In this document: in pieces, positions 47,394-59,497 of the stretch | Layout of the letters: each line of letters begins with the position of its first letter | Position numbering within the stretch: position 1 is the stretch's first letter | Source of the DNA: Vishniacozyma victoriae | Taxonomy: Eukaryota; Basidiomycota; Tremellomycetes; Tremellales; Bulleribasidiaceae | NCBI GenBank assembly: GCA_017654735.1 | Contig: JADPYG010000089.1 | Span: 692,001-756,000, forward strand | Reading direction: 5' to 3' | DNA length: 64,000 nt | Translations under genes and position numbers: made by a program | Notes under the pieces: model-generated | Databases searched by the model: none | Told to the model about the DNA's origin: nothing | What the model saw: the letters and a program-made list of their open reading frames with translations, nothing else

Positions 47394-48438
47394 CTATCCC
47401 TCTTCCTCTCCCTTGGTCAGAACCGCTTTGAGGGGTTTTCCTTCTGGATCCAACCTCCCGAAGATATGTTCAATCCTATTCAGACTCATTACAATCTCCT
47501 GATCCGTAGTCTTAGTCAATTCCGTATCCCTATAATCCATTCGGTAAGGCCAAGCGTCTAATGAAAAGTACTTTGAGCGACGGGGTTCAGTGACGGTGAG
47601 AGATAGGTATGGTGATCGTTCTATCATCAGCATTTTCTCTAGGAAGAGACTCCGAAGGAGAAAGGAGGACTGACCTCCTCGCGAGTGAATCATCTTGACA
47701 TTGAGATCGTCAATAGCGATATCCCTAGGCTGAGATCTTTTGGAAGTCTCTGAAAACATCTCTTGTCCTGCATGTCGCATTCTCCAGAATACTTTCCCCT
47801 CTCCAGTACCATTGGTCGGTCGAGATCGAATAAGGGACAGTCGGGTGATGAATCTCGATGGGACTGCCATGAATGCAAATGCAGCGACTGTGACACTAGC
47901 AACAGCAGTAACACCCGCGTAATGAATAAAGACGTCCATTGGGGATTCTTTGTATTCCCTATTCATCAGGCTTGATCATTATAGAGATAGCAAAGGAAAC
48001 TTACGTTTCACCGTCAGCCGGAGCAAGAGAACGAGCGGAGGGAGGGAAGGTTAACCAAGTAGTAAAGAATAAACCAGAAACGAGGAATCCGAACCAATAC
48101 ATCCTAGGACGACCAGATTCGAACGGTCGAGCAAAGACCGTCCTCTCTTCTTCGACAACATCGGGAGAAGGATTGGGTAAAGGTTTCCATCTCCAAGCAG
48201 CGGCCAGTGGGGGCGTTCTATGAATTGACCCAGCAGTCTTGGAAATGACCGACGATTGAGTAGGCGATTGGCGTGGGATCTGTTGAGGTGTGATGGGGGA
48301 AGATGGTAATGTCGGTGTTGTCGTTACTCTCGTCCTCTTCTTTGGTGGGGCGTAGGATCGAGAGGTATAGTGTATACTACGTGCGAAGCATCTCAATCTA
48401 GAAGGACCAGCTATCGGTCCTGTAATCAGGCTGATCAT
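47394..48438 (-). CDS. Probable mitochondrial membrane protein, unknown function
   Basis: Not recognised. The start at 48438 gives MISLITGPIAGPSRLRCFAR then SIHYTSRSYAPPKKRTR, a likely mitochondrial presequence. A Pro/Thr/Ser-rich stretch follows. Two membrane segments are YWFGFLVSGLFFTTWLTF and YAGVTAVASVTVAAFAFMAV, separated by a loop over an intron (CCTGATGAATAG). The C-terminal soluble part reads SPYLSLTVTEPRRSKYFSLD, AWPYRMDYRDTELTKTTDQE, IVMSLNRIEHIFGRLDPEG. Two introns keep the frame. The hairpin-membrane layout suggests an inner-membrane assembly factor, an inference only. It converges on CYB2 48 bp away. Confidence 0.72.
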
Positions 48439-49081
48439 ATTGTACAGGGGATCGTCAAAAGTGGAATGAATGCAGAACCGAAAAGTCAGGTCGGTCCGTG
48501 CCTGATCAGTGCAGTCGAGCCCCAAGTCCCCCGGTCATCAATTCATGGGAACAAATTATTATTGATTACAAACCGAAAGAGGTACATGTGCTCGCTACAA
48601 GATTAGATCACTAGTTATCATCTGATTCTACGGCGTGCAACCTGTAGAGCCCATCCGCACGGAATGGCTTCCGCTGGTGCTGAAAGTGCACGAGGTGGCG
48701 TCCTCATGTTCAACTGCACCGATCTGCCAGGCTTCGCAGCCAACCCTCACGCGTTTAACCGGCCCACTGCTGTCAGAACCCTGCTGCGCAATAATACGAG
48801 CCCAAGTAATGTCCTCGACATCTCATACGTAGACGGCAAGCTCAATGCCGCTTGATGGCTCGCGGCGCTGGCGTGTCGATCGCCTTCGCACATCCCCACG
48901 CTCTCTCGCCCAGGCTCTAGTCAACACCAAGGTGGCACGGTATGCTAGCTGACACTGGAATATCTCTTGATACTCGTCGTGAAGATCATTTCCGGTGTGA
49001 TTCACACTCTGATGCATTGAGTCACATGCAGCATTCTAACTCAAAAGCACCTGAGCGCCATTGCCTCGAAACTACATACTC
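48439..49081. other. Intergenic region with one small doubtful frame
   Basis: About 640 bp. A plus-strand frame at 48664-48855 starts MASAGAESARGGVLMFNCTD and ends VDGKLNAA (63 codons); it has no recognised domain and could be a relic exon or chance. No other signal was seen. Confidence 0.4.
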
Positions 49082-49652
49082 TCATACTTCCCCGGTGAAC
49101 GGAATCATCTCGCCTCCAGTCGCTCCCTTAATGCCCACTGCAACGGCGAGGAATCTCGCCGGCTCAGTCTTGCTGAGGTTCCTCCAGTTATGGTATGCTA
49201 CAAGGGGTTCAGCGTCTCTTTCTTTGGACAGCTGTCGCGGCTCGTATTTGAGCGTAACTCACGATCTCTTTGAATGACCATTTCACCTTTTTTAATGATC
49301 TTTCTTCCGCCTCCTAGGAGCTCTAACTCTAATTCACCCTCCAAGATCATAATGTAGTCGAGCGAGTTTGTCTTGTGCATCATCCCCTCACACCCCGGAG
49401 CAAAGTCGAGAATGCAAGCGGCGGTGGCGTCTTGTGGTGGGAAAAAGGTAATGGGACTAATTTTGGAAGTGCAATGTTGTGCTCCAGATCGGCGTTATCG
49501 TGGACGGATAGGGGAGTTGGCGTAGAGTAAATCAATGTCTGCTGCATCAATGGTTCTATGGCCTGGACCGGGGCCGCTTCCTCGGGACGGAAAGTCGCCT
49601 TGCCATCGGAATGGTTTTCAGTTATGTAGACCTTGTGAATGGGAAAAGACAT
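49082..49652 (-). pseudogene. Cupin-domain protein broken by a one-base frameshift
   Basis: The start at 49652 gives MSFPIHKVYITENHSDGKAT, a typical opening of fungal cupin_2 proteins, then LIYSTPTPLSVHDNADLEHN. The frame then changes at an A4 run (49461-49464): one more A would continue it into SPITFFPPQD and ACILDFAPGCEGMMHKTNSL, DYIMILEGELELELLGGG, KKGEMVIQRD. An intron ending GCTGAACCCCTTGTAG joins to PYHNWRNLSKTEPARFLAVA and ends GEMIPFTGEV. Apart from this base, the gene looks intact, so it is either a very young pseudogene or a sequencing error. Relatives are often small oxidoreductase-cluster or stress proteins of unknown substrate. Confidence 0.65.
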
Positions 49653-50708
49653 GCTGCTTTTTCGTTTCGATATCGCCGGAGTTCTGATCTTGCAGATAAT
49701 GTGAAATGAATGCAAGCGCAGGTCCCTTATATATGTGTGGGTTGCACAGGACTGACCGATCCCCGAGCGTAAAGTAGCCGCCGGGCTTCCCAAGCCCTTT
49801 ACACAAGGCTGACCGATACCCGAGCGTAAAGTAGCCGCAGGACTCGCCATACCAACTCGGCCGTTGGGCAATTTCAGGGTACATTGAACCGTTCCAAGTA
49901 CCAGGTAGGATCCCAACATAGATCGCGAAACAGCCGAGAATTGCAAAAGCTTGGAGGATCGGCACCACCAAAATAGCGGCTCCCACCCCTTATCCTCGGT
50001 GATACCACCCTGCCCGTTGTAGATGCCCCCATGATGCCTAGCTGGTCAGTGAACGGAAATAGAAGCGTAGGCTTCAAATGAAGTCAAGGTTTGACTTTCT
50101 TGAGCCCGTACGTTTTAGTGGACTTTGTTTGCCTATGCAAATCCAACTCGTTCCGACTTCGTCACACAATCAATGCAAACCTCCGGATCTCGCCCTTTCT
50201 GTTTATGCCTAAAGGCCTGTGCTTGAGACTCTATCTTAATATCGAATGTTTGAGCATCACTTTGATGTCCTAATCGAAATGGTTACCACCCCAAGCATGC
50301 TCTCGACTCGTCCAAGCTCACCATGATTGATTTTGAACAACATTGTTGATGTTGCCGGAGCGAAAATCGACTCACAGAAAAATGTCAGGTATGACCAGGC
50401 AGGACGTCCCTTGGAAACGAGCTAACCCAGAAGAATGATGATGAGCTTCAGCCTCACCGAACATGGCTGGTCGTGCCAAAGAAGCTAGCCGCCGCCCGAG
50501 TGGTGGATGAAACAGATGCGTACAGAGGATTATCGAATACCTTTCATACAGCCGGGGCTTGAGCGAGTGAAGTTCGATGATGATTCATGTGTCCCCGTGC
50601 AAGTCCCCGGCCGAGCGGTCGAAGAAGCTTGCATTGAGTGCATACAGGGTCAGATCTTATCTTTAAAGCATGTATATGATTTTTCGGGAGAGTGCATGGT
50701 AGCTGTAT
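49653..50708. other. Intergenic region upstream of the cupin gene
   Basis: About 1.06 kb. It contains the direct repeats at 49752-49842, described separately. A 78-codon frame at 50507-50743 overlaps the end of UGGT and has no domain. No other gene is supportable. Confidence 0.45.
49752..49842. repeat. Direct repeats, 34 bp, in the cupin promoter
   Basis: CTGACCGATNCCCGAGCGTA and the following AAAGTAGCCGC occur at 49752-49785 and 49809-49842, 57 bp apart, 31 of 34 positions identical. The similarity extends a few bases upstream (GCACAGGA / ACACAAGG). They lie 100-190 bp before the cupin start. They may bind a regulator as a tandem site, or be remains of a tandem duplication. Confidence 0.8.
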
Positions 50709-53700
50709 CTACAGCTCATCTACTTTATGCCGACCCTCTGTAGCCACAGAGGAAATCCCCTGGCCAACGTCACCCGCTAATGCATCAACACTCCCAGCCA
50801 ATCTTCCAGCACTTCCCTCTAATTTCTTGGCGAACGCAGCGACCTCTTGATCATATACATCCCATTCGGGAATTTGCCTGGCTCGAGCTAACTTCGGTTC
50901 TTTCGTAAATGGATTCTGGCACAAGTCGACTACTTTGTCAGCTGTCTGAAGTGACAAAGATGAAAATGGGACGAAGATGGGAAAGGACGAACTGGTTTTT
51001 GCTGTCTTGAGGGACTCGTCGGAACACCATGTTTGGCACCATAACCAATCTTGATCTAGGGTAAAGATTGGGATCTGATCTTGCATTGAATTCGGTAGAT
51101 CCTGGTCAAGGTTGGCGAGAGAGTTGGGATCAGCGGACAATGCGTGGTATTGGCCTCGAAGTCGATCCTGCTCATCAGCTTGTGATTCGGAAGGAAAGAT
51201 GGGACTTACACCAGTGGCGAGCTGCCTGAATCGCTTGAGGTCGATCACGTATAAAGCGCTGATGTGATATGGCCGTCCCCTTAGCGCCTCCTTCCAATAT
51301 CCAGTCTTCCAGAATCGGAATCCTTCCATCTCGTGTCGATCGTTGCCCATTGGCGGGTAGCCATATACGTGATTCTGCAGGTCGAGGTCGACAAGTTCTT
51401 GCATATCTGTCCTGACGATCTGGTCTATATCGTTTAGGGGAGATCTCAAGTCAATGGAAAGACTCACCGGCATCAACGAAGATGACCTTGTCGAGGTCCA
51501 TTGGGAACAGCACATCCAAGAAAAGGATCTTGTAAGCCCATATGACCCTCTGCTTCTCCGTTTGGGCCCGAAGCCAATGAGGCCATTTGTACGTGACGAG
51601 CTCGTACTCGAACCCATATTCTTCCGCCATATGCGGGATGAATTCCTACATATCAGCTTTTGCCTGGTGAGAACGTGAAAGCTTACGAGGAAAGTAGGTG
51701 ATAGGAAGTTCTCGATAAACCAGAACTTGACGGTGCTTGTGGTATGTTTCATTACACTTAGAATCATGATTGATGCGAATCGCTGGTTGTTAGCTTATAC
51801 CAGAAAATTCCTAGAGATCAATAGCTTACCTCGTATAGGAGACCGGAGGCTACCGTGAAAATGTTGATATCGGCATGTTTCTTGACGACAGCTGAAGGAG
51901 TGGATGATAGACCGACCATCTCCTTCATCCTGCCTGTCAGCTCTGAAGAGAAGGACGATTCATAGCTTACCTTGACCAGACGGCTCCCACTTGACCTGTA
52001 GTGACAGGCGCCTCGGATAGTACATCCGCCATCTCCATTCCCTTTCGTCTAGTGAACCTAGGCAAGACAGTCATTCCCTCGAAACTAGCCAGTGTGACCT
52101 CTGTGCCCGTGACATTCACTTTTTCACTGTACCACCCAGTCGTACCCGTACTCTCCAGCTCATAGACTTCTGATCCCCGCCCAGGGCGGATGGATAGATC
52201 GTAGACTCCGGGGGTGACTTTGAATTGCATGTAACCCAAGTTTGCCATTACGAGCGTATCTGATACTTCGATTCCGTCCCGTGTGAGCTGAAGTTGAAGA
52301 CCCCTTGGTGGGGCATTACTAAGCTCCCGAGCGTGACCTTCGATGAGGAGCTGTTTGAGCTGGAATGATACATGTATTTGGGAGGTTACTTTGGAGAGCT
52401 GGAGATTATCGAGATCGTATGGTGAAGTCAGAGGAGAGACGATCCATGCTGGAGGTGTATCGAGGCCGAGAGTGTAGATAGGGTCGGAAGGGAGATTGAT
52501 GAAGGTGACACCAGTCTCAGCTTGCTCCCTAGACCGTTCAGTCTACATCTCAAACGCGTCCAGGCAACTCACCCGTTATTGTCAAAGGCCAAGGCGTTCG
52601 AGACGGACGATCGGTAGAATCGTTTCAGTTTCAGCTGTTTATCAGCGTGGACCACTTGATGGTACGAACCTCAGTGTTCTGGATGTCCGGCTCGAGGTAG
52701 ACTGATACAGAAACATTGTCCATCTCCGACGCAGTCTTGAGCAAAGTTGACCAAACCTGCGCCTCTTCAGAGATCGGATCAATAACAGCTGCGACTCGCA
52801 CAATAGCAGTATCAAGATCACCAACGTGGAACGACCTATACATTAGCCCGGACATATGTGAGAACATACATAATGCCCTTGTCGAGACTCTCGTAGTACC
52901 TGGAACGAGGAGTTGGAGGGGCGACAAAAATCGACTCTCCCTCGTCGGTCTGGTATGCGGTTGTCAGTACTGACGAGATACTCGAGACTAGATCCGCGAG
53001 GGTTGCTCGATCAAAGATTGTGATGTCTTCGTACGTTGTCTTGAGTAAATCGACAACGGGTTTGGCCCGCTTGCGGTACTCGTACATCTCGAGCGGAGCG
53101 AAGTCTTCAGCAGCGAAGGTTGAGGCCGAGAGCGGCCCAACGAGCTGATTGTTAGCGCATATCCCAGACGAGTGACTTACTCTTCCATTCACGATCAAAT
53201 GAGGCTTGGTAGCGTCGATACCAAGCTTCCTGGCGATCTCGGTTCCCGCCTCCTTCCATGTAGAGTGTGAATCCTGACCCTTTCCCCAGCCTTTCAGCGA
53301 ATGTGGCTGAAAGCCAATGAGAACGTGACCCAAGGGGCTCTGTGGACCGCCAGCCCTTTTCCTAGTAGAGGCTTCATCCTCGTTCCAATGTTCGAGAATA
53401 TCCAAAACCTCTTTCGCTGTGATAGTACGCAGCGCTGACATCGATACCAATTCATGAAGGACTGTGGACGCGCTGTGACCGGTACTCATACGTGTGTCTG
53501 TCGTAGGAGCGTGTATGAAGCCCAGTCGGGCAGAACAGTCATCGCTTTGAAGGTGTTCGAGGGCATCTTTCACTACCCGGAAACCATCCGGGGAGTCTAG
53601 ATCGCCAATCACCCATACTGATACCGGAGTCGCCTGAGCAGGATCATCTAACCCGTCAATCTTGTCTTTGGGCTGAGGAATCACTTACTAGGATAGAGAG

Positions 53701-56107
53701 ATGTATTAAACATGCGTTTGTATGATTCTGAAGCAAAGAGCTCGGGTAGATTGACGGACTTCATCGCGTGCTCGCCAGTTGTTGGGACTATGATCTTGCT
53801 CCTTCGCGCTGGCACTCCAGGGAGGTCGTAGAAGAAGTTGGCGACGTCGTTGACTGGATGACCAGATTGAAGCTGTTCTTGCAAGAACGCTACTTGATTC
53901 GTCAATTCACTCTGGACAAGATTGGTCCAGTGCTGTCTCGTGAGCAATGACCTGTCATTTTCACGTACATTCGCGAAAGGGTAGTATTTGCCATTGACAA
54001 ACATGTGTCCTGAGGATGACTCTGATTTCGTAGCGAGTAGTCGGGTCTGGTATGATGACACCTTTTGAAGCTCTTCCGAGAGCGAGCTGGGCCCGATAAC
54101 CTGTTCAAAGGGAAGAGTGTCTTTAGGACTGGCCGCTTGGAGCCGCTCGTATACGTTTTGAGCAAGGGAGAGCCTTACTAGTCCTGGATCGGAGGCTGTA
54201 GCGGGCGTCATGGCCGTGAGCTATTGTCAGCACAATTGAAATCCGTCGGACGTACCTCCGTTAACATCTGAGACGTCTTTCCTCGACCGAAAGTCTTGAC
54301 GCAGTACATGTACAGCTTGGCCATTTGCGTCGCTAGTGATCAGCTGCCGTCAATCTGCCTCAACTCACAGATATCATTCGTCTCGGAATCGAACATTGGA
54401 ATCACTCCGAAGCGGATAGGGATTCCTCGTTGAACCATATGGGCAACTTGCTGAGTCACAACCTCAAGGGATGTTGACAAAGAGAGGTCGAGCACCATGA
54501 TCACGTTCCATGTGTTCTTTCGAATGGTATGCAGCTGGCCAGGATAAGTTGGGCGTAGATACTGCTATATGAGCAGGAGCGATATCCAGACCTGGGAAGT
54601 TGACTCACACCGGTCAAGGATGACGGCCATTGCTTGTACCTAGAATCCTTTTCGATGTCATTCCACCATACGACTACCCCCCCTCCTTCAGACCGATCGC
54701 TCGCATCGACCACTCCCTCCCCAGGTTCCTCGGCTGTCTGTTTCTGACCAATAACAGGATCGGACAAGAGCTTAAACGACTGCTTTGGCGTCAATCCAAG
54801 CGAGACCAGAGATGTAGCGAGCTTCTTTTCTGCTCGAATAGCTTTCAGGAGACTGGACATCAGCTCCATACAGGTAGTTTAGGCTCACGAGTAGGCGTTT
54901 AGCTCGGGGTGGCTGTAACTCCTGCCGTTGATGTAAATCGCTATAGCCTCCGCGCCTCGACGAGCCATGATTTCCGCCTTGCGAGCAATCTGGTCGGGTA
55001 TAGCAACTCGGCGAGATAGAGCTGCAGAATATTTTGGGAAATCTTGGGATAACTCTTTTAAGGCGTCAAGCGGCTGAGAAGCTGACATGATGAGAACGGA
55101 TGCTTTGAGTCCGAGATCTGAGGTCAGCGCTGATTCCCACTTGTCGACTTACCCATCACCTCAGATTTAGTCAAAGGAACAGCCAAGTCGGCCCAAGGGT
55201 CTGAGCCTAGTATCTCCTCAAACGACCCGTATGATAGACTGGCGTTTGTTGACTGTTCTTGAGATTCCGGTGCTACAGAACCAGAGTTCCTGTCGTCCAC
55301 GACCAGGTAATCTGTCTTTTTCAGGGCGAGCTCCACTCCGTATCCTGCCATTTTGGACTTGGGTCGTGTGTTCTGTCCAGGCGAAGGTCGATATCGTATG
55401 ATGTATGAGAATTCCGGACGATACCCAGCATGGTAATCAAGGTATTCAATCAGGCTGGACGATTGGGCAGTGGGGCCTTCGGGGTCAAAGTAAAGTATTG
55501 CCTGGGGTGAAGTCGACGGTCGCGAGACTCGATCCAGAGGTAGTCCTCGAGCGTATGTTCTAAAAGATCTCAGCAACATGCCGACACAATGAGGTCCAGT
55601 GCCAGAGCCACTTACATGTCTCGTTGACCCTCATCCAAAGCAATACTCAAGCCCTCCGACTCGCAGTATCCCTTTCCCCGCCATTCGACCCAGCTATTGC
55701 ATCCCTCTACTCCGAGGGCAGCTTCATCCACATTACTTCCATACCAGCTGTAGGCCGCTTCAACCCTCGGGACCGCCGTATGTAAAGCGAGTGCGAGATT
55801 GAATGTCGACAGCTCGGGCAGAAACTGGTGCTCGTTGATGAGCTTTACGGCAGTATCCAACGTCTGTTGCGAGGTCATGCCCTCCGTCCTTGCCGAGTTC
55901 AAGAGCCTGAGCAGGGGTAGATATGCCGTCTGATTCTCATCGTGGACAGTCTCTCTGGTTGTCAGCTAGACATTAAACTGGGACTTACATGATCTCCAAG
56001 AACAATGGAGGTGCTGACCAGCCTGTCTCGAGATTGATGGAGAGTGGTGGTGAGGCATATATAGTCGACGCCAGTACCAGTACACCCAGCGCTAGTGATC
56101 GCAACAT
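50709..56107 (-). CDS. UGGT: UDP-glucose:glycoprotein glucosyltransferase
   Basis: ER folding sensor that reglucosylates misfolded glycoproteins. The start at 56107 gives the signal peptide [20 protein letters not shown] and [17 protein letters not shown]. The thioredoxin-like region includes [37 protein letters not shown] and [17 protein letters not shown]; a further one has [19 protein letters not shown]. The beta-sandwich part has [20 protein letters not shown]. The GT24 domain has [50 protein letters not shown] (DxD, completed across an intron), [20 protein letters not shown] and [17 protein letters not shown]. It ends with the retention signal VDEL. Many introns; not every middle junction was resolved. 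Confidence 0.92.
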
Positions 56108-56320
56108 GGTATGCTGGTGTATGGGTGAAAGACACAGACAGGACAGGAGTAGGACAGGAGTAGAGTGATGATTTACCCCGGATTTTACAACGTGGAGTGT
56201 GGAGGTCGGACGTTTCCGAAGCTGATCCGTGCCTGTATACAGCATACAGTCAACTGGAGAGTAAAGGGTGTCGAGGATGCTAAAGTACTCCTATACATCA
56301 TCAATCATCAATCACCTATT
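56108..56320. promoter_or_regulatory. Bidirectional promoter, UGGT / KU80
   Basis: 213 bp between divergent starts of UGGT (minus) and KU80 (plus). A run of CAATCATCAATCA lies at about 56302-56314, just before the KU80 ATG. Confidence 0.45.
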
Positions 56321-59274
56321 ATGCCCGACAGAGCAGGGTATCAGGTGTCAGTATACGCCGTAGATGTCTCGGCATCCATGGGGGAGGTCATCGATGATCC
56401 CACCGGGAGTAGTAGCTCTACGAGTAAGAAGACCAAGCTAGACTACGTCAAGGAGTTCGTAGCAAGGAAGTGCGAGCCGAAGGCATGTATCTAGCTACGG
56501 GTACCTCAAAATGTAGCTGATGATATAGATCACAAGTGGTCGCAAGACTGAGCATATAGGAATGCTTTCATTCGGTGGCAGTGAGTCACAAATGCAGCTG
56601 TTCCCGCTGATAGCCAGAAACCAATAATCAAGCAAATAGGGCATACGTCCAGTCGAATCCCGAAGACGAGGATCCTCCATATGCGTCCGTTTCTTGTGAT
56701 GTAGCAATCCAGACAGCAAAGCCGAAAGCCGTAGAGGTGGTCATGAATCTAGCCGTAGGGACAGAGCAGGGAAATCGTATGTCCATATCCGAGAAGTAGC
56801 TAATGAGTAGCCGTATCCGCATTGATGGTCGCTCTTGACATGATTCAGACTCATCAACATACAAAGTCCTGGGCGCTAGAAGTGGTTCTGATCACTGACG
56901 GGGAGAGCAGCTTCAGGCAGGATGAATATGAGGATGCCATGACCAGGCTGGACGAGCTGGGCGTGAAGCTTACCGTCGTGTAAGTCAGCCTCAACAGGAC
57001 GCTGCTGACGACAGTGGGATCGGTTTCACTCCCTCAGATGAACCTGTGGACAAATCAAAATCTCGTAACAAGGTGAGTCATCATTATAAGTCGTAGCTAA
57101 ATCGTCTAGAGGCTAGCAGAGAAGTTCTGGCGAACTTTCATCAACCTATTGCACGAAACAGTCTCGGCAACAACAGACTCTCCCGACATGCTGCCAACTC
57201 GAGAGGTCTTTGATGATGCTCTCGCCAAAGTCAGACTGCCTCGACCGTCTGTCGTGAACGGGACCGTGTCAGGTATCGACCTTCACATTGGTTCTGACGA
57301 TGTCAATCCCGACCAAGCGATCAGGATCCCCATCAAATATTCAAAAGCGACTATGAAAGCTCGTCCGCCATCCCTGTCGAAAACTTGGAAAGCCGCCGTC
57401 GATCTACAAGGACCCCAAGCAGGATTTGGAGGGTATCGAGATATGGGCGCAAATCAGCTTATGGCAAGTGTGAACCAACAAAGTCAGGGGACTGGATCCA
57501 AACTTGACCCGAGCGACATCGCAGCTATGATCTCTGCTGAGGTCAAGTCGCACTCGACTTATGTGGTGAAGAAGCAAGAATCTGTGAACCCGACTGCTAC
57601 CCAAGCTACTCAAGGCACACAGGCCGGACCGAGTCAAAAGGATCCGGATTTTGTCGATACGGATGAGATCATGGCAGGACCAGAGACAGAGGAGGCTGAA
57701 GAGGAGTATGTCTCGAAAGAAGATATCGTCAAGGCTTGGAGATTTGGTTCGACCTGGGTCCCGATGGAGGCGGACATGTTTGAGCCTTTGATTACCAGCA
57801 AGGGTGTAGAGATTCTGAACTTCATACCAACGGCGAATGTAAGTCCTAACGCGATGTAGGATCTGATGATACAGATTAAACGATGGCACCTGATTGGAGA
57901 AGTACGATACGTTTGGCCAGATACGTCAAACGCAAAAGCTCAGATCCAATTCGCTTCGCTTATCGAGGCAATGAAGAATAAGAACATGTCAGCGGTAGTC
58001 AGATGGGTTCTCAAGGATCAGGCAGAGCCAGTCATCGGTATATGTGTACCGATGTTTGAATTTCCAGGGGAGGGCAAGCGGATCGATTACATGTTTTGGG
58101 CCAAAGTAAGTGAATCAAGTCAACATGGGCTGATATTAGTTACCGTTTGCGGAAGACGAACATCAATTCTGGTTTCCCTCCCTGACGAATCTCAAGACGG
58201 AAGGTGGAAAGGTAGTCACAGAGCACCCACTCCTACCAACAAAAGAGCAGAGTGTGCTCATGGACGAGCTGGTCCAAGAGATGGATCTTGATGCCTATGC
58301 CGCCAAGCAGGCTGGTGACGTCAGCGACGAAGATGAGGAAGACGATAGCAAGAACCTAGTGATGGAGAGGGACAACGATAAACCACGTTGGTTCGAGCCA
58401 TTCCGATCATTGAATCCCGTCATTCATCGAATCAAAGAAGCCATCTTTCATGCTTCACTTACTTCCGACCTCGATGGCGATCCATTACCACCGCCTCATC
58501 CCGAGTTGACCAAGTATTTCGAAACTCCCGATGAGATTGTTGATGGGACTGCCAAATTGGTCACCCAGCTCAAAGACGCCCTCAATATCAAGAAGGTCGC
58601 TCCGAAACAGAGGAAGAAGTTCGTCAAGGAGGGTCTAGGGGAGGATGAAGGATTGTCAGTTCTCTCTAGCAAACGTCACTGATCCAAACTGATGTGCAGT
58701 ATCGATATCGATGATCTGTTCAACGAAGAAGGAGTCAAGCCGGAGCCGATCTCCCCGCATAGAGCCGCTCCAGCTACTCAACAAGAACACAAGCCCGACA
58801 TACCCCCAAGCCCAGTTCAACAAAAGAGCAAACCCAAGAAAGGTCGTCTAGTCTCCAACGAAACCCCACTGGAAGACTTCAGGACACTCATCGAGGGTGA
58901 AGGCGACGTATTCCGCAAAGCGATCCAAGATCTCGGTCAGGTCGTCAAAGAGAACGTCGCTGCTTCCTTCTCGCGACAAGCGTTCCCTCTGGCTATTGAA
59001 TGCTTGAAAGCGATGAGAGAGACTGCATTGATGTATGAAGAAGTAGAGACGTATAATGAGTGAGTGGTCTGGGGAAGGGGAATTGTGCTGATTTGAAAGA
59101 TATTTGAAAGAACTGGAAAGTTACGTCAAGGATCCAGAGTTCAAACACAAGGATTTCTGGGATCGTGAGTTATCATTTATAACTCGGGTGTGGTGCTGAC
59201 TTGCAGATTTCCAGAAGGCTGATATTGGGACAATATCAGATGACGAAGCCAGACAGGCGCTAGAGGAGGAGTAA
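56321..59274 (+). CDS. KU80: Ku80 subunit of the Ku DNA end-binding complex
   Basis: Ku70/Ku80 binds DNA ends for non-homologous end joining and telomere protection. From ATG 56321 the vWA-like domain reads QVSVYAVDVSASMGEV, LDYVKEFVARK, SWALEVVLITDGESSF and LDELGVKLTVVGIGF. The beta-barrel core has VSGIDLHIGSDDVNPDQAIR, EEEYVSKEDIVKAWRFGSTW, KGVEILNFIPTANIKRWHL and SAVVRWVLKDQAEPVIGICV. The C-terminal arm and Ku-C domain have NPVIHRIKEAIFHASLTSD and FRTLIEGEGDVFRKAIQDLG, then FKHKDFWDHFQKADIGTISD. About eleven introns. An S/T/Q-rich insertion near residues 300-380 is larger than in yeast Ku80. Confidence 0.93.
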
Positions 59275-59497
59275 ATCTTGATTTGACTGTTGTATATCTG
59301 TACCATAATTTACGACGCTACCAGTGATGCATATCTTCACTACACAGGTCCAGGGCGGAATGAGCAATGCAGACCCCCGCTTACAAGCGATATTAATTCA
59401 TGAGCATTATTCGTGAAAACACCATCTACAGAAATCTATAAACAAGGCTATGCTACATAATCGGTCACTAATATATATATCCAGGAGAAGCGAACAT

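Noticed and set aside
50507..50743. 78-codon plus-strand frame
   Set aside because: It overlaps the UGGT 3' end in antisense and has no recognisable content.
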